A stretch of DNA of 64,000 bases from an uncultured Eubacterium sp. (GCA_937900695.1 CALCFD010000025.1:1-64000); one strand, 5' to 3'; shown: positions 17,122 through 25,517, counted from the stretch's first letter. A program made the numbers and translations. The notes: generated from the sequence alone by a model not told the origin.

Positions 17122-17577
17122 ATGATTTATAGAGAATTTATTAAATATTGCGAGAAACAAGAGGAAAAACCTCAATATACTACTAAATTTATAAAACAAT
17201 ATCAACAACGAAACCGTAGCGGAAATACTTATTTATATGAGGCTAAAATGCAAGGTAAAGAAGTATGCAAAGAAAAAGGTGAGCCTGATCAAAAATGGCA
17301 TTTATTAAGCTCTTGGTATAAATATAAAGAATTAGAAATATGTGATAAGGAAATAGACCAATGGTGTAATTTTAGATGTCCAGAACTACTTATTTGGATA
17401 GCAGAGGTTTCAGGACAGGAAGATAAGGTTAAAGAAGTTGTTGAAATGATGATAGATTCAGATATTTATAAAGCCAATGATGGAGTATCTAGAAATAAGA
17501 TGGTAAAACTTATAAAAGATGAGATAGAATGGATTGATATACTAAACTATGTTGAATCTAATTTAAAAAAGGAGTGA
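17122..17577 (+). CDS. Conserved-looking hypothetical protein
   Basis: A 151-residue soluble protein that I do not assign to a named family. It is rich in Lys, Glu, aromatic residues and Cys/Trp pairs (LLSSWYKYKELEICDKE, WCNFRCPELLIWIAEVSG). It has a good ribosome binding site (AAGGGGATAAA) and is followed after 4 bp by the macro/ATP-grasp chimera, then by the broken phosphoesterase, so it once belonged to an operon with them. It may still be functional; nothing in the frame is disrupted. Confidence 0.65.
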   Translation: MIYREFIKYCEKQEEKPQYTTKFIKQYQQRNRSGNTYLYEAKMQGKEVCKEKGEPDQKWHLLSSWYKYKELEICDKEIDQWCNFRCPELLIWIAEVSGQEDKVKEVVEMMIDSDIYKANDGVSRNKMVKLIKDEIEWIDILNYVESNLKKE

Positions 17578-17581
17578 TTTT

Positions 17582-17794
17582 ATGCCTTTTGAAATCGTAA
17601 GAAATGATATTGTAAATATGCAGGTAGATGCACAAGGCATATATACACCATTACCACCTAAAGAATTGTTGGAAAAGTATAGTAATTTTGGAAGCATATA
17701 TTACACAGTTGATTATGCAGAATTGGAAGATGGTTCTTGGAAAATTATTGAAGCAGGTGATAAATATGAAGCAAACTTAGTTTTTAATGGGTGA
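17582..17794 (+). pseudogene. Macro-domain/R2K ATP-grasp chimeric remnant
   Basis: The 70-codon frame begins MPFEIVRNDIVNMQVDA, the typical first residues of a macro (ADP-ribose-binding) domain. It then switches abruptly to IYTPLPPKELLEKYS, YYTVDYAELEDGSW and KIIEAGD, which is the C-terminal motif of R2K-type ATP-grasp proteins. The active parts of both families are missing. The simplest reading is a deletion that joined the head of one gene to the tail of its neighbour. It keeps a good ribosome binding site (AAAAAAGGAG) and may be translated, but a function is unlikely. Confidence 0.72.
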
Positions 17795-18608
17795 TATTCA
17801 TTGTGAGGTTGGCCCGATAAAAGCTTTTTATCAGAAAATAAAAAACAAACTTTCAGTTAGATCAGAAAACAATCATATAATATTATTAGGAGATTTTGGA
17901 GCGAATTATTCTTTACATGGTTGGCGTGATTATAAGTTTAAAAAAGAGCTTTCTAAATATCCATTTACATATATAGCTCTTAGAGGAAATCACGAGGCGC
18001 GAGTAAAAAATGTAATGGAAATGTTTCCAGAAAAATGGGAAAAAATTCCAAAATACGACGGAGAAATTTACAGAGAAAAAGAATTTCCAAGAATTGAATA
18101 TCTAGATGATGTTCCTGCAAAGTACGAATTTAGTGGCTATAAAACACTTGCCATTCCTGGGGCATATAGTGTAGATAAGTGGTACCGCATTATAAACAAA
18201 ATGGTTTGGTAAGAAGATGAGCAGCTAACAGAAGAAGAGATGGATTTGGAAAGACAAATAGTAAAAGAAGAGGGAAATTTTGATTTGGTAATTTCCCATA
18301 CTTGTCCGTCAAATTATACGCCAAATGACTTGTTTATAAAAGGTATCGATCAGAGCATGGTGGATAATTCTATGGAAGTATATTTAGGAGAAATTGAATT
18401 TTTACTGGAATATAAGCGCTGGGCCTGTGGTCATTTTCATGTTGACCGTCTATACCATTTGCATGAAGGTAGCGGCATATTGCTACTTTTTAACGAAAAT
18501 GCAGTAGATTTAAAGAAATTTATGGAAATGAGTGAAAAAGATTTTTTACAAGAGATATATATATGCGAAGTAAATGCAGTTAAAAGAAAGAGAATAAAAA
18601 GAGGATGA
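17766..18608 (+). pseudogene. Metallophosphoesterase gene with two in-frame stops
   Basis: One uninterrupted frame from ATG 17766 to TGA 18606 encodes a calcineurin-like phosphoesterase but carries TAG at 17778 (after MKQT) and TAA at 18210 (after NKMVW). The metal-binding motifs are intact: GDIHCE, LLGDFG, RGNHEARV, SHTCP and GHFHVD. Fragments 17787-18212 and 18240-18608 are in register across the second stop. Either the gene is freshly dead or the stops are suppressed; the former is much more likely given other decay nearby. It overlaps the chimeric remnant upstream and ends 2 bp before recQ. Confidence 0.82.
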
Positions 18609-18609
18609 G

Positions 18610-20622
18610 ATGAGCAGTAATTCAAATTTTAAAAATGGATATATTGATGATATGTCATGGGCAAGCCTATTTCAGATAGCTGAAACCTATGAAGAACAAG
18701 AAGATACTTATTTTTACGAAGACGTATCTGATGAGGTAATTATAAAAGATTTTAAATATAATGCGCCTGAGTACGATACTCCTAAGGAGGCTTTGAAGGT
18801 TTTGTTTGGTTATGACTCCTTTAGACCGGGCCAGAAATCGATTATAGACAATATTTTAAAGGGCAAAGATATTTTGGCGGTTATGCCTACAGGGGCTGGA
18901 AAATCTTTGTGCTATCAGATTCCGGCGATGCTACTTTCGGGGATTACATTGGTTATTTCACCGCTGATTTCTCTTATGCAAGACCAGGTAAATGCCTTAA
19001 ATGAAGTAGGCGCCCACGCTGCATATATCAATAGTACATTATCTGAAGAGGAGTTTGTCAATACAGTTAAAAATGCAAGAAAAGGACAGTATAAAATCCT
19101 TTATGTGGCGCCAGAGCGATTGACAAGTGATGGATTTTTAGATTTGGCTAAATCTATTGAGATTTCTATGATAACAGTTGACGAGGCACATTGTATCTCT
19201 CAGTGGGGGCAGGATTTTCGTCCTAGCTATATGAAGATAGTTGAATTTGTAAATTTATTGCCTAAAAGACCTATTATTAGCGCTTTTACAGCTACAGCAA
19301 CAGAAAATGTTCGTGAGGATATTTCTTGCACTTTAGGTCTTGTATATCCTTATAATTTGGTAAACGGTTTTGATAGAGAAAATTTGTTTTTCCAGGTAGA
19401 AAAGCCTAAAAACAAAGATGAGTATATTTTAAAGTATATAGATGAACACAAGGATGATAGTGGGATAATTTACTGCGCCACAAGAAAAAATGTTGATAAG
19501 CTTTATGACCTTTTAGAAAGCAGAGGTGTTTCTGTGGCAAAGTATCATGCAGGAATGGCAGCTTCTCTTCGCAAGAAGATGCAGGATGATTTCGTCTATG
19601 ATAAAAAGAGGATAGTTGTTGCAACTAATGCCTTTGGCATGGGCATAGATAAGTCAAATGTCAGATTTGTTATTCACTATAACATGCCACAAAGCATGGA
19701 AAACTACTATCAGGAAGCTGGAAGAGCCGGAAGAGATGGCCTAGACTCAACTTGTATTTTGCTCTTTTCACCTCAAGATATTGTGATAAATAGATTTTTG
19801 CTAGACCATAAAGATATGTCAGAGCTTGATTATGAAGACATGGAGCTAGTAAAAGATCGAGACAATAAAAGGCTTTTGAGTATGGAAAGATATTGCTATA
19901 CTACCCAATGCTTGCGAAACTATATTCTTAAATATTTTGGTGAAAATCCTAATAAACCTTGTGATGATTGTGGAAACTGCTTGCAAGAATTTGAAACTTT
20001 AGATATGACTGATGAAGCAAAGCAGATGATAAATTGCGTGTTTGAAGCTAAGGGTAGATTTGGTAAAACTATAATTATAGATGCTGTTTATGGAGCAAAG
20101 ACAGCTAGATTAAATGAAGTAGGTGCTATAAACTACAAGTCTTATGGGGTCTTAAAAGGAACTAATAAAAAGCTTTTAAGACGCCTTATGGATCAGTTGA
20201 TTTTGGAAGGTTACTTGACTGTAGGTGATTATCAAGTTATTAAGATGGGAGATATAACTCCTCTTAAAAAGAATGATGCTAAAGTATTTGTAGAAATTAC
20301 AGATGATGATAAGCGTGCTGAAAAACCGTCTAAGGCTAAAAAGCATGCTCAGGGTAAGGAGACTCTCACTTCAGTTGGATTTAAGTTATTCGAAATGTTT
20401 AGAAAACTTAGACTTGAAATTGCTCGTGAAGAAAATATGCCACCATATATTATTTTCAGTGATAAAACATTAATAGATATGGCAGCTAAAGTACCACAAA
20501 ACAAAGAAGAAATGCTAAATGTTTCAGGTGTTGGTGAAGTGAAATTTGATAAATACGGAAAAAGATTTTTAAAGGCTATAAAAGAAGGTATCGAAAGATA
20601 CCAAGAATTATTAAAAAAATAG
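18610..20622 (+). CDS. recQ: RecQ-family DNA helicase
   Basis: A 670-residue superfamily 2 helicase that unwinds DNA in recombination and fork repair. The Q motif is FGYDSFRPGQ (about 66-75), the Walker A MPTGAGKS (92-99), then DEAHCISQWG, FTATAT, and motif VI with YYQEAGRAGRDG. A zinc-binding RQC part (CYTTQCLRNYIL, CDDCGNC) and a C-terminal HRDC domain (about 585-665) follow. Unlike standard RecQ, which starts near the Q motif, this one has an acidic ~58-residue N-terminal extension. It starts with ATG 18610 just behind the broken phosphoesterase. Confidence 0.92.
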   Translation: MSSNSNFKNGYIDDMSWASLFQIAETYEEQEDTYFYEDVSDEVIIKDFKYNAPEYDTPKEALKVLFGYDSFRPGQKSIIDNILKGKDILAVMPTGAGKSLCYQIPAMLLSGITLVISPLISLMQDQVNALNEVGAHAAYINSTLSEEEFVNTVKNARKGQYKILYVAPERLTSDGFLDLAKSIEISMITVDEAHCISQWGQDFRPSYMKIVEFVNLLPKRPIISAFTATATENVREDISCTLGLVYPYNLVNGFDRENLFFQVEKPKNKDEYILKYIDEHKDDSGIIYCATRKNVDKLYDLLESRGVSVAKYHAGMAASLRKKMQDDFVYDKKRIVVATNAFGMGIDKSNVRFVIHYNMPQSMENYYQEAGRAGRDGLDSTCILLFSPQDIVINRFLLDHKDMSELDYEDMELVKDRDNKRLLSMERYCYTTQCLRNYILKYFGENPNKPCDDCGNCLQEFETLDMTDEAKQMINCVFEAKGRFGKTIIIDAVYGAKTARLNEVGAINYKSYGVLKGTNKKLLRRLMDQLILEGYLTVGDYQVIKMGDITPLKKNDAKVFVEITDDDKRAEKPSKAKKHAQGKETLTSVGFKLFEMFRKLRLEIAREENMPPYIIFSDKTLIDMAAKVPQNKEEMLNVSGVGEVKFDKYGKRFLKAIKEGIERYQELLKK

Positions 20623-20637
20623 AAAAGGAGACCAGCT

Positions 20638-21297
20638 ATGAAGATAATTGTAAATAAAATTAGATGTAATAAATGTGGTGAGATAATTGAAAGTAAGTCA
20701 GAACATGATTTTAAGTTTTGCAAATGTGGTGCAGTTGCAGTTGATGGTGGACTTGAATATTTAAGAAGATGTGGTAATAGAGAAGACTGGGAAGAATTAG
20801 CAGAGTATGGATATAGAAAAATGAGAAGAAGTAAACAATTACTTTTAGAAGATGAAGCGATAGAAATTTTAAATAGAAATACAAGTGGTACTTTGGCAGT
20901 ATTAGGTGATGAGGATTATCCATATGCAGTGCCTATGAGTTACGTTTATGCTGATGGCAAAATCTATTTTCATTCTGCAAAATCAGGTCATAAGATTGAT
21001 GCTATAAATCGTCATAAAAAAGTATCATTTACTGTTATCGATAAAGATGAAATTGTTCCCAAAAAGTATACTACATATTTTCGCAGTGTAATTGCTTTTG
21101 GCAAGGCATTTTTTATAGAAGATGTTGATGAAATAAAGCGTATAGCGACTGTTTTAGCTATGAAATATTCCTCTGATTTTAAAGAAGGAATTGCTGACGA
21201 AATAGAATCATCTATTAATGCAATGGCCATCATCCAATTGGATATTGAATATATGACAGCAAAGGAAGCTATTGAGCTTGTAAATATGAAAAAATAA
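20638..21297 (+). CDS. DUF7695-like zinc-ribbon fused to Nim-type flavin oxidoreductase
   Basis: A 219-residue two-part protein. Residues 1-58 carry IRCNKCGEIIESKSEHDFKFC and CGAVAVDGG, a small Cys-rich domain (DUF7695-like, from memory). From Met62 onward it matches the pyridoxamine 5'-phosphate oxidase-like NimA family (MRRSKQLLLEDEAIEIL, YPYAVPMSYVYADGKIYFH, SGHKIDAI, YTTYFRSVIAFGKA). The second part usually exists alone and starts with MRRSKQ, so this looks like a gene fusion. Nim-like proteins bind FMN and can reduce nitro compounds; activity here is unproven. Confidence 0.82.
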   Translation: MKIIVNKIRCNKCGEIIESKSEHDFKFCKCGAVAVDGGLEYLRRCGNREDWEELAEYGYRKMRRSKQLLLEDEAIEILNRNTSGTLAVLGDEDYPYAVPMSYVYADGKIYFHSAKSGHKIDAINRHKKVSFTVIDKDEIVPKKYTTYFRSVIAFGKAFFIEDVDEIKRIATVLAMKYSSDFKEGIADEIESSINAMAIIQLDIEYMTAKEAIELVNMKK

Positions 21298-21315
21298 AAA
21301 CAATAGGAGGCCTTT

Positions 21316-21885
21316 ATGGAAGGTTTATCAACTTTAATAAAAGATATTGAAAATTTTAAACCCTTTAATGAGCAAGAAGAAAATGATAAAGCTGAAATTT
21401 TAAGATACATTTCAAGCAATTCAGATGTTTTAGGGAGAGATAATAAAAATGCCCATATTACTGTATCGGCTTGGATTTTAGATGAATCACACGATTATGT
21501 CCTTATGGCGTATCACAATATTTACAAGTCATGGGCTTGGCTAGGTGGACATACAGATGGCAATAGCAATTTAAAAGAAGTTATTTTAAAAGAAATTGAA
21601 GAAGAAAGCGGCTTAACAAACATTAAGTTTTTAAGTAATGATATTTTTTCATTGGAAATTTTACCAGTATCTGGTCATGAGAAAAAAGGTGAATACGTAT
21701 CATCACATCTTCATTTAAATATCACTTACTTATTTGAGTCTAATAAGCAAGAACAAATAAGGATAAAAGAAGACGAAAATAGCAACATAGGCTGGATTGA
21801 AGCTAGCAAAATAGATCAGTACTCTACAGAAACTTGGTTTGTAGAGCGTGTATATGGGAAGTTGTTAAATAAGTTGTTATTATAA
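21316..21885 (+). CDS. Nudix hydrolase
   Basis: A 189-residue Nudix-fold protein. The Nudix box region is GGHTDGNSNLKEVILKEIEE followed by ESGL; the catalytic helix KEIEEESG is intact, while the first Glu position of the box is Ser, as in other members with the GGHxDGD/N start. Such enzymes hydrolyse nucleoside diphosphates linked to another group. It follows the Nim-type gene by 18 bp with GGAGG before the ATG, so probably the same operon. Substrate unknown. Confidence 0.85.
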   Translation: MEGLSTLIKDIENFKPFNEQEENDKAEILRYISSNSDVLGRDNKNAHITVSAWILDESHDYVLMAYHNIYKSWAWLGGHTDGNSNLKEVILKEIEEESGLTNIKFLSNDIFSLEILPVSGHEKKGEYVSSHLHLNITYLFESNKQEQIRIKEDENSNIGWIEASKIDQYSTETWFVERVYGKLLNKLLL

Positions 21886-22229
21886 TAGAGTTAAGATTTA
21901 AAAGACGAGGAAAAATATTTTGAATAATTATGTAGAAATAATAATATCCATGGGACTTTCAAAGAATACAAAAATCCTTAAAAAAAGTAATTGTAGTTTA
22001 TATTTTTTTTAAGTAAATTGTCAATAAGGCTCTTAAACAAGCGTAATATAATAATATAAATAATCTTTTTGTATTATATTTAACAGAACAGTTGCGGAAA
22101 ATATATGGTTAAAAATAACATTAAAGTAGATGTAAAAGTAAATAGAGGTAGTAAGGAGTATAAGTTCGTTTTTTAGGACATCTGTGAGAGTATACTTGGT
22201 ATTAATAAACCAAGTAAGGTGGTGAATAT
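21886..22229. other. AT-rich gap with small unassigned frames and a hairpin
   Basis: No convincing gene. A TTG at 21920 behind GAGGAAAAA opens a 30-codon frame (NNYVEIIISMGLSKNTK) and an ATG at 22104 a 23-codon frame; both look like debris. A perfect 7-bp inverted repeat, ACTTGGT (22194-22200)/ACCAAGT (22209-22215), lies just upstream of the ribosome binding site of the next gene (AAGGTGGTG) and could be an operator or a translation-modulating hairpin. Confidence 0.4.
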
Positions 22230-23981
22230 ATGGCTGATATTTTCAGGATAATGGATCGGTTTAAGATAACCGGAAGAAAAACTGTATATACAATAAAATT
22301 GAGTAAAGGCGCTGTTCTTAAAGTAGGTGACCTCTTGTTTGACTTACACGGAAATAAATTTAAGGTAGCAGGCATACAGATGTCAACACGTTGTCTAGAC
22401 TATATGCCACCTATAGAAGAATTATCTATAGGAATAATGTTTGAATTGATTAGTGGAGTTGAGGCAGAGGGTAATATTATGCTTAGAGAATTGACAGATG
22501 TTAATTTTCTGTTCTGTAACAATTCGCTATATCCTTGCAGAGTTGATGAAGATTATAAGAAAGAATATCAAGCTGCTGGTCTAGACAATTATTGCGCATT
22601 GTTCAGTTATGAAGAATTTATGGAAGGTAGGCTCAAATTATATGGAGAAGATATTTCTGGTCTGACTATATATAGAGGTTGGATGATGAAACCTGAAATG
22701 TATCGAGAATTATACGATGCATTAGAACAAAAAGAAATATATCTTATCAATACGCCAGAGGAATATGAAAGATATCATCTGCTACCTGGTTGGTACAATG
22801 ATTTTAAAGATGATACTGTTGCATCTGTATGGACTATTGGAAATAACATAGAGGATGTATTGCATATCTCAAAGATGTTAGAAGGCGCATATATTGTAAA
22901 GGATTATGTAAAAAGTAGAAAGCATGAATGGTATGATGCTTGTTTCGTGAAGAACATCCAAGATAAAAAGAATTTAGAAATTGTAGCAAACAACTTTATC
23001 GCTCGCCAAGGCGAAAATCTTGTGGGTGGTGTTGTTTTAAGAAAATATGAGAATTTGAGAAAAATAGGATATCATGAACAAAGTGGCATGCCTTTATCTG
23101 AAGAATATCGGGTTTTTCTATATGCTGGACGTATCCTTGCTATTTATGATTATTGGATGGAAAAAGCAGATATAAATATTTCGTGTGAAGAATATAAGTG
23201 GCTACAGTCTGTTGCCACAAAAGTGAGAAGTAATTTTATTACGATTGATGTAGCAAGAAAAGAGGATGGTTCTCTTATTATTATGGAACTTGGTGATGGT
23301 CAGGTTTCTGGTCTTCAGCAGTTAAAGGCAGATGTATTTTATAAAGCATTCAAAGGTTTGGATATTCATAATCCATATACAATAGAAGAAATCAAGCAAG
23401 TTATAACTACATATACAAGGTTAGATATCGAGCCGGAACTGACTCTCAAATTTCGAGATAAGCCAGATGAATATATGATTATTGGATATACTGGTCATGT
23501 ATCTTTTCTAAGATGTGGGAATTGTGATGAAAGTAGAGAATATGATTATCCAGATTTAGATACTTTGTTTACAGAACAGTTGATTGACGACATTTGCCTT
23601 AACCATGATTGGTATAAAGTTATGGACATATGTTGTGAGCCTGATATTGAAGATATGGATTTTGTTATTGAAGGGTATAGACAGGCAGCAGAAAATAGAA
23701 AGCTGCAGTTGGGTGATCGATATCATATTTACAAGATAGTAAAAAAAGAAGTTGATAAATGGAATCCATATGGATTGTTACCAGACGCTCCTCGAAATGA
23801 ATTTGATGGAGAAAGTGAAAGTGTAGCGCGTCTTATAAGATATGACTCTTCATTAGAATCTATTGCAAGAGCAGTATCAAAGGTTTTTTCTGATGCATTT
23901 GAAGAACAATATTTTACTGTTGAAAAATGTATGGATATAGCTGAACAAATTAAGAAAGCATTGATTGAAGAATTGCGATAG
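22230..23981 (+). CDS. Four-part R2K ATP-grasp protein with EF-Tu-like barrel and DUF1871-like tail
   Basis: A 583-residue protein. Residues 1-90 resemble a translation-factor-type beta-barrel (FKITGRKTVYTIKLSKGAV, VGDLLFD, VAGIQM, SIGIMFELISGVEAEG). Residues ~95-395 carry R2K-type ATP-grasp motifs (YIVKDYVKSRKHEWYDAC, VVLRKYE, EEYRVFLYAGRILAIYDYW, IIMELGDGQVSGL). Residues ~405-470 are an unassigned segment (YMIIGYTGHVSFLRCG). Residues ~490-583 resemble DUF1871 (VKKEVDKWNPYGLLPDAP). I know no characterised protein with this layout. It stands alone behind a long AT-rich leader. R2K ATP-grasp enzymes probably ligate amino acids or peptides; substrate unknown. Confidence 0.72.
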   Translation: MADIFRIMDRFKITGRKTVYTIKLSKGAVLKVGDLLFDLHGNKFKVAGIQMSTRCLDYMPPIEELSIGIMFELISGVEAEGNIMLRELTDVNFLFCNNSLYPCRVDEDYKKEYQAAGLDNYCALFSYEEFMEGRLKLYGEDISGLTIYRGWMMKPEMYRELYDALEQKEIYLINTPEEYERYHLLPGWYNDFKDDTVASVWTIGNNIEDVLHISKMLEGAYIVKDYVKSRKHEWYDACFVKNIQDKKNLEIVANNFIARQGENLVGGVVLRKYENLRKIGYHEQSGMPLSEEYRVFLYAGRILAIYDYWMEKADINISCEEYKWLQSVATKVRSNFITIDVARKEDGSLIIMELGDGQVSGLQQLKADVFYKAFKGLDIHNPYTIEEIKQVITTYTRLDIEPELTLKFRDKPDEYMIIGYTGHVSFLRCGNCDESREYDYPDLDTLFTEQLIDDICLNHDWYKVMDICCEPDIEDMDFVIEGYRQAAENRKLQLGDRYHIYKIVKKEVDKWNPYGLLPDAPRNEFDGESESVARLIRYDSSLESIARAVSKVFSDAFEEQYFTVEKCMDIAEQIKKALIEELR

Positions 23982-24117
23982 ATGGGCAAGGTTATTAGAT
24001 ATACTAAATCTTTGTGTTACTGAGAAAGATGCAAAAAGTTATCGTTAAATTAAAATTCACCTCGAAAAACCTTGCAATATAGGGCATTTTGAGGCAATTT
24101 AAGGAGTTTAAAATAAT

Positions 24118-24570
24118 ATGATTAAAGTACTATTCATCTGCCATGGCAACATATGCCGCTCAACTATGGCAGAATTTGTTTTAAAAGATATGGTAAACAA
24201 AAGAAATATTGCAGAGGAATTTTATATACAGTCAGCTGCAACAAGTAGAGAAGAAATAGGTAACGATACTCATTATGGCACAAAAAACAAGCTAGATGAG
24301 GTTGGAATACCATATACAAAGAGAAAAGCAAGACAGATGACTAAAGAAGATTATAAAGAGTATGACTACATTATCGGAATGGATGATGCAAATATAAGAA
24401 ACATACTGCGCATTGCAGGTGGAGATGAAGAGGGCAAAGTGTCAAAACTACTTGATTGGGCTAATATTGACAGAAGCATTGCAGATCCATGGTATACAGG
24501 AAATTTCGATGAAACATACGGCGATGTGGTAGCGGGCCTAGAAGCTTTTTTAGAAAAAATAGTTAAATAA
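24118..24570 (+). CDS. Low-molecular-weight protein-tyrosine phosphatase
   Basis: A 150-residue LMW-PTP. The P-loop CHGNICRS begins at Cys8, the nucleophile, and the general acid Asp lies in ADPWYTGNFDETY. Length is typical. It removes phosphate from tyrosine, or in some Firmicutes from arginine; the residue after the P-loop Gly-Asn is Ile rather than Thr, which fits tyrosine better than arginine, following what is known for YwlE-type enzymes. It has a good AAGGAG site and its own terminator. Confidence 0.92.
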   Translation: MIKVLFICHGNICRSTMAEFVLKDMVNKRNIAEEFYIQSAATSREEIGNDTHYGTKNKLDEVGIPYTKRKARQMTKEDYKEYDYIIGMDDANIRNILRIAGGDEEGKVSKLLDWANIDRSIADPWYTGNFDETYGDVVAGLEAFLEKIVK

Positions 24571-24577
24571 AAAAAAT

Positions 24578-24622
24578 AAGCCATTCCTAGAGAAAATAAC
24601 TTTCAGTTAGGAATGGCTTTTT
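24578..24622. terminator. Bidirectional terminator
   Basis: AAGCCATTCCTA (24578-24589) pairs perfectly with TAGGAATGGCTT (24608-24619), with A and T runs on the outer sides. It separates the phosphatase from the convergent XRE-cupin gene. Confidence 0.88.
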
Positions 24623-24626
24623 AGTG

Positions 24627-25244
24627 CTATTTTTTATGCATTATGTTAATAGGTATTAGTCTATCATCGTTAATATGTAACACATTTGGTGTGTGAATAG
24701 TAAGTATTTTTGTAGTCATATTAGTATTGTTATACCATGTATGCTCAACGTCCGAATGATAGTGTGCTGTATCGCCGGGATAAAGCTCATATGTTTGATC
24801 TTTTATCTTTATTGTAAGTATACCTTCTAAAACATATACAAATTCTTCACCTTTATGAGAAAACAAAGCATCTTTGGCTGCGTCTGGTGAAGGAAGCAAA
24901 ACACTAATCTTAGGAAATATATCCATATCTAGATTATGAGTGATTTGATAGTTAATATGTTCTGTATTTTCCATATATAGTACAGAGTTTTCGTAGCTTC
25001 TATGTACAATAGTATCTAGATTATTAGACTCTGCTGATTCAGTCGGAAATAGTTTATCTATAGATGTATTTAATGCTTTTGTTATTGCCATAAGACTATC
25101 AATTGAAATAGTTGTTTGTCCTCTTTCAAACTTTGATAAATAGCCTTGAGATAAATCAGTTTTTTCTCCAAGTTCTTTTAAAGTTAGACCTGCTTGTTTT
25201 CTTAGCTCGTTAACTTTATTTCCTACATATTCTATATCCTTCAT
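24627..25244 (-). CDS. XRE-cupin transcriptional regulator
   Basis: A 205-residue regulator. Residues ~10-65 form a Cro/C1 helix-turn-helix (LRKQAGLTLKELGEKTDLSQ, YLSKFERGQ). The C-terminal half is a small cupin (HKGEEFVYVLEGILTIKI, LYPGDTAHYHSDVEHTW) that would bind a small ligand or metal. Members usually control neighbouring metabolic genes. This one diverges from the TSUP/OCD/tautomerase/dehydratase operon, so it likely controls it. The start follows a reverse-strand AAAGAATGAGGG site. Confidence 0.9.
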   Translation of the reverse strand: MKDIEYVGNKVNELRKQAGLTLKELGEKTDLSQGYLSKFERGQTTISIDSLMAITKALNTSIDKLFPTESAESNNLDTIVHRSYENSVLYMENTEHINYQITHNLDMDIFPKISVLLPSPDAAKDALFSHKGEEFVYVLEGILTIKIKDQTYELYPGDTAHYHSDVEHTWYNNTNMTTKILTIHTPNVLHINDDRLIPINIMHKK

Positions 25245-25290
25245 AATACCCTCATTCTTTCTTTTAAATATAAAATGCGAAAAAAATAAT

Positions 25291-25307
25291 TATTTTCAGG
25301 GAAAATA
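25291..25307. promoter_or_regulatory. Candidate operator near the XRE-cupin gene
   Basis: A perfect inverted repeat, TATTTTC (25291-25297) and GAAAATA (25301-25307) with AGG between, lies 47 bp upstream of the XRE-cupin start. The rest of the 383-bp divergent gap (25245-25627) is very AT-rich and shows no gene. Confidence 0.4.
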
Positions 25308-25488
25308 GTTTAATCAAATATTCCTAATACAACAAATATATTACTTTGAATATATGTTAATGTCAAACTAAATAGGCAATAAATTTGTAATTTGTATTTA
25401 TTTAAGTACAAATAGGAATATTGAACTATAAATATTAGTAATATATGGTTGATAATATAAAAATTATATTCCGTATAGGAAAATATAC

Positions 25489-25517
25489 TTGACAAACAAG
25501 AAAAAGTTGTCTATTAT
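25489..25517 (+). promoter_or_regulatory. Promoter of the TSUP-dehydratase operon with internal inverted repeat
   Basis: TTGACA (25489-25494), 17 bp, TATTAT (25512-25517): near consensus. GACAA (25491-25495) and TTGTC (25507-25511) form an inverted repeat that spans the spacer, and GTATA (25473-25477)/TATAC (25484-25488) abuts the -35. Both are plausible regulator sites. The 5' leader is about 100 nt. Confidence 0.7.

Noticed and set aside
14356..18212. Stop-codon reassignment or suppression to explain the in-frame stops
   Set aside because: Stops of different kinds (TAA, TAG) are used as normal terminators elsewhere here, and truncation and frameshift occur in the same zone; plain gene decay is simpler.
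21920..22172. Two tiny open frames in the gap before the ATP-grasp gene
   Set aside because: 30 and 23 codons, no recognisable motif, and AT-rich sequence produces such frames by chance.
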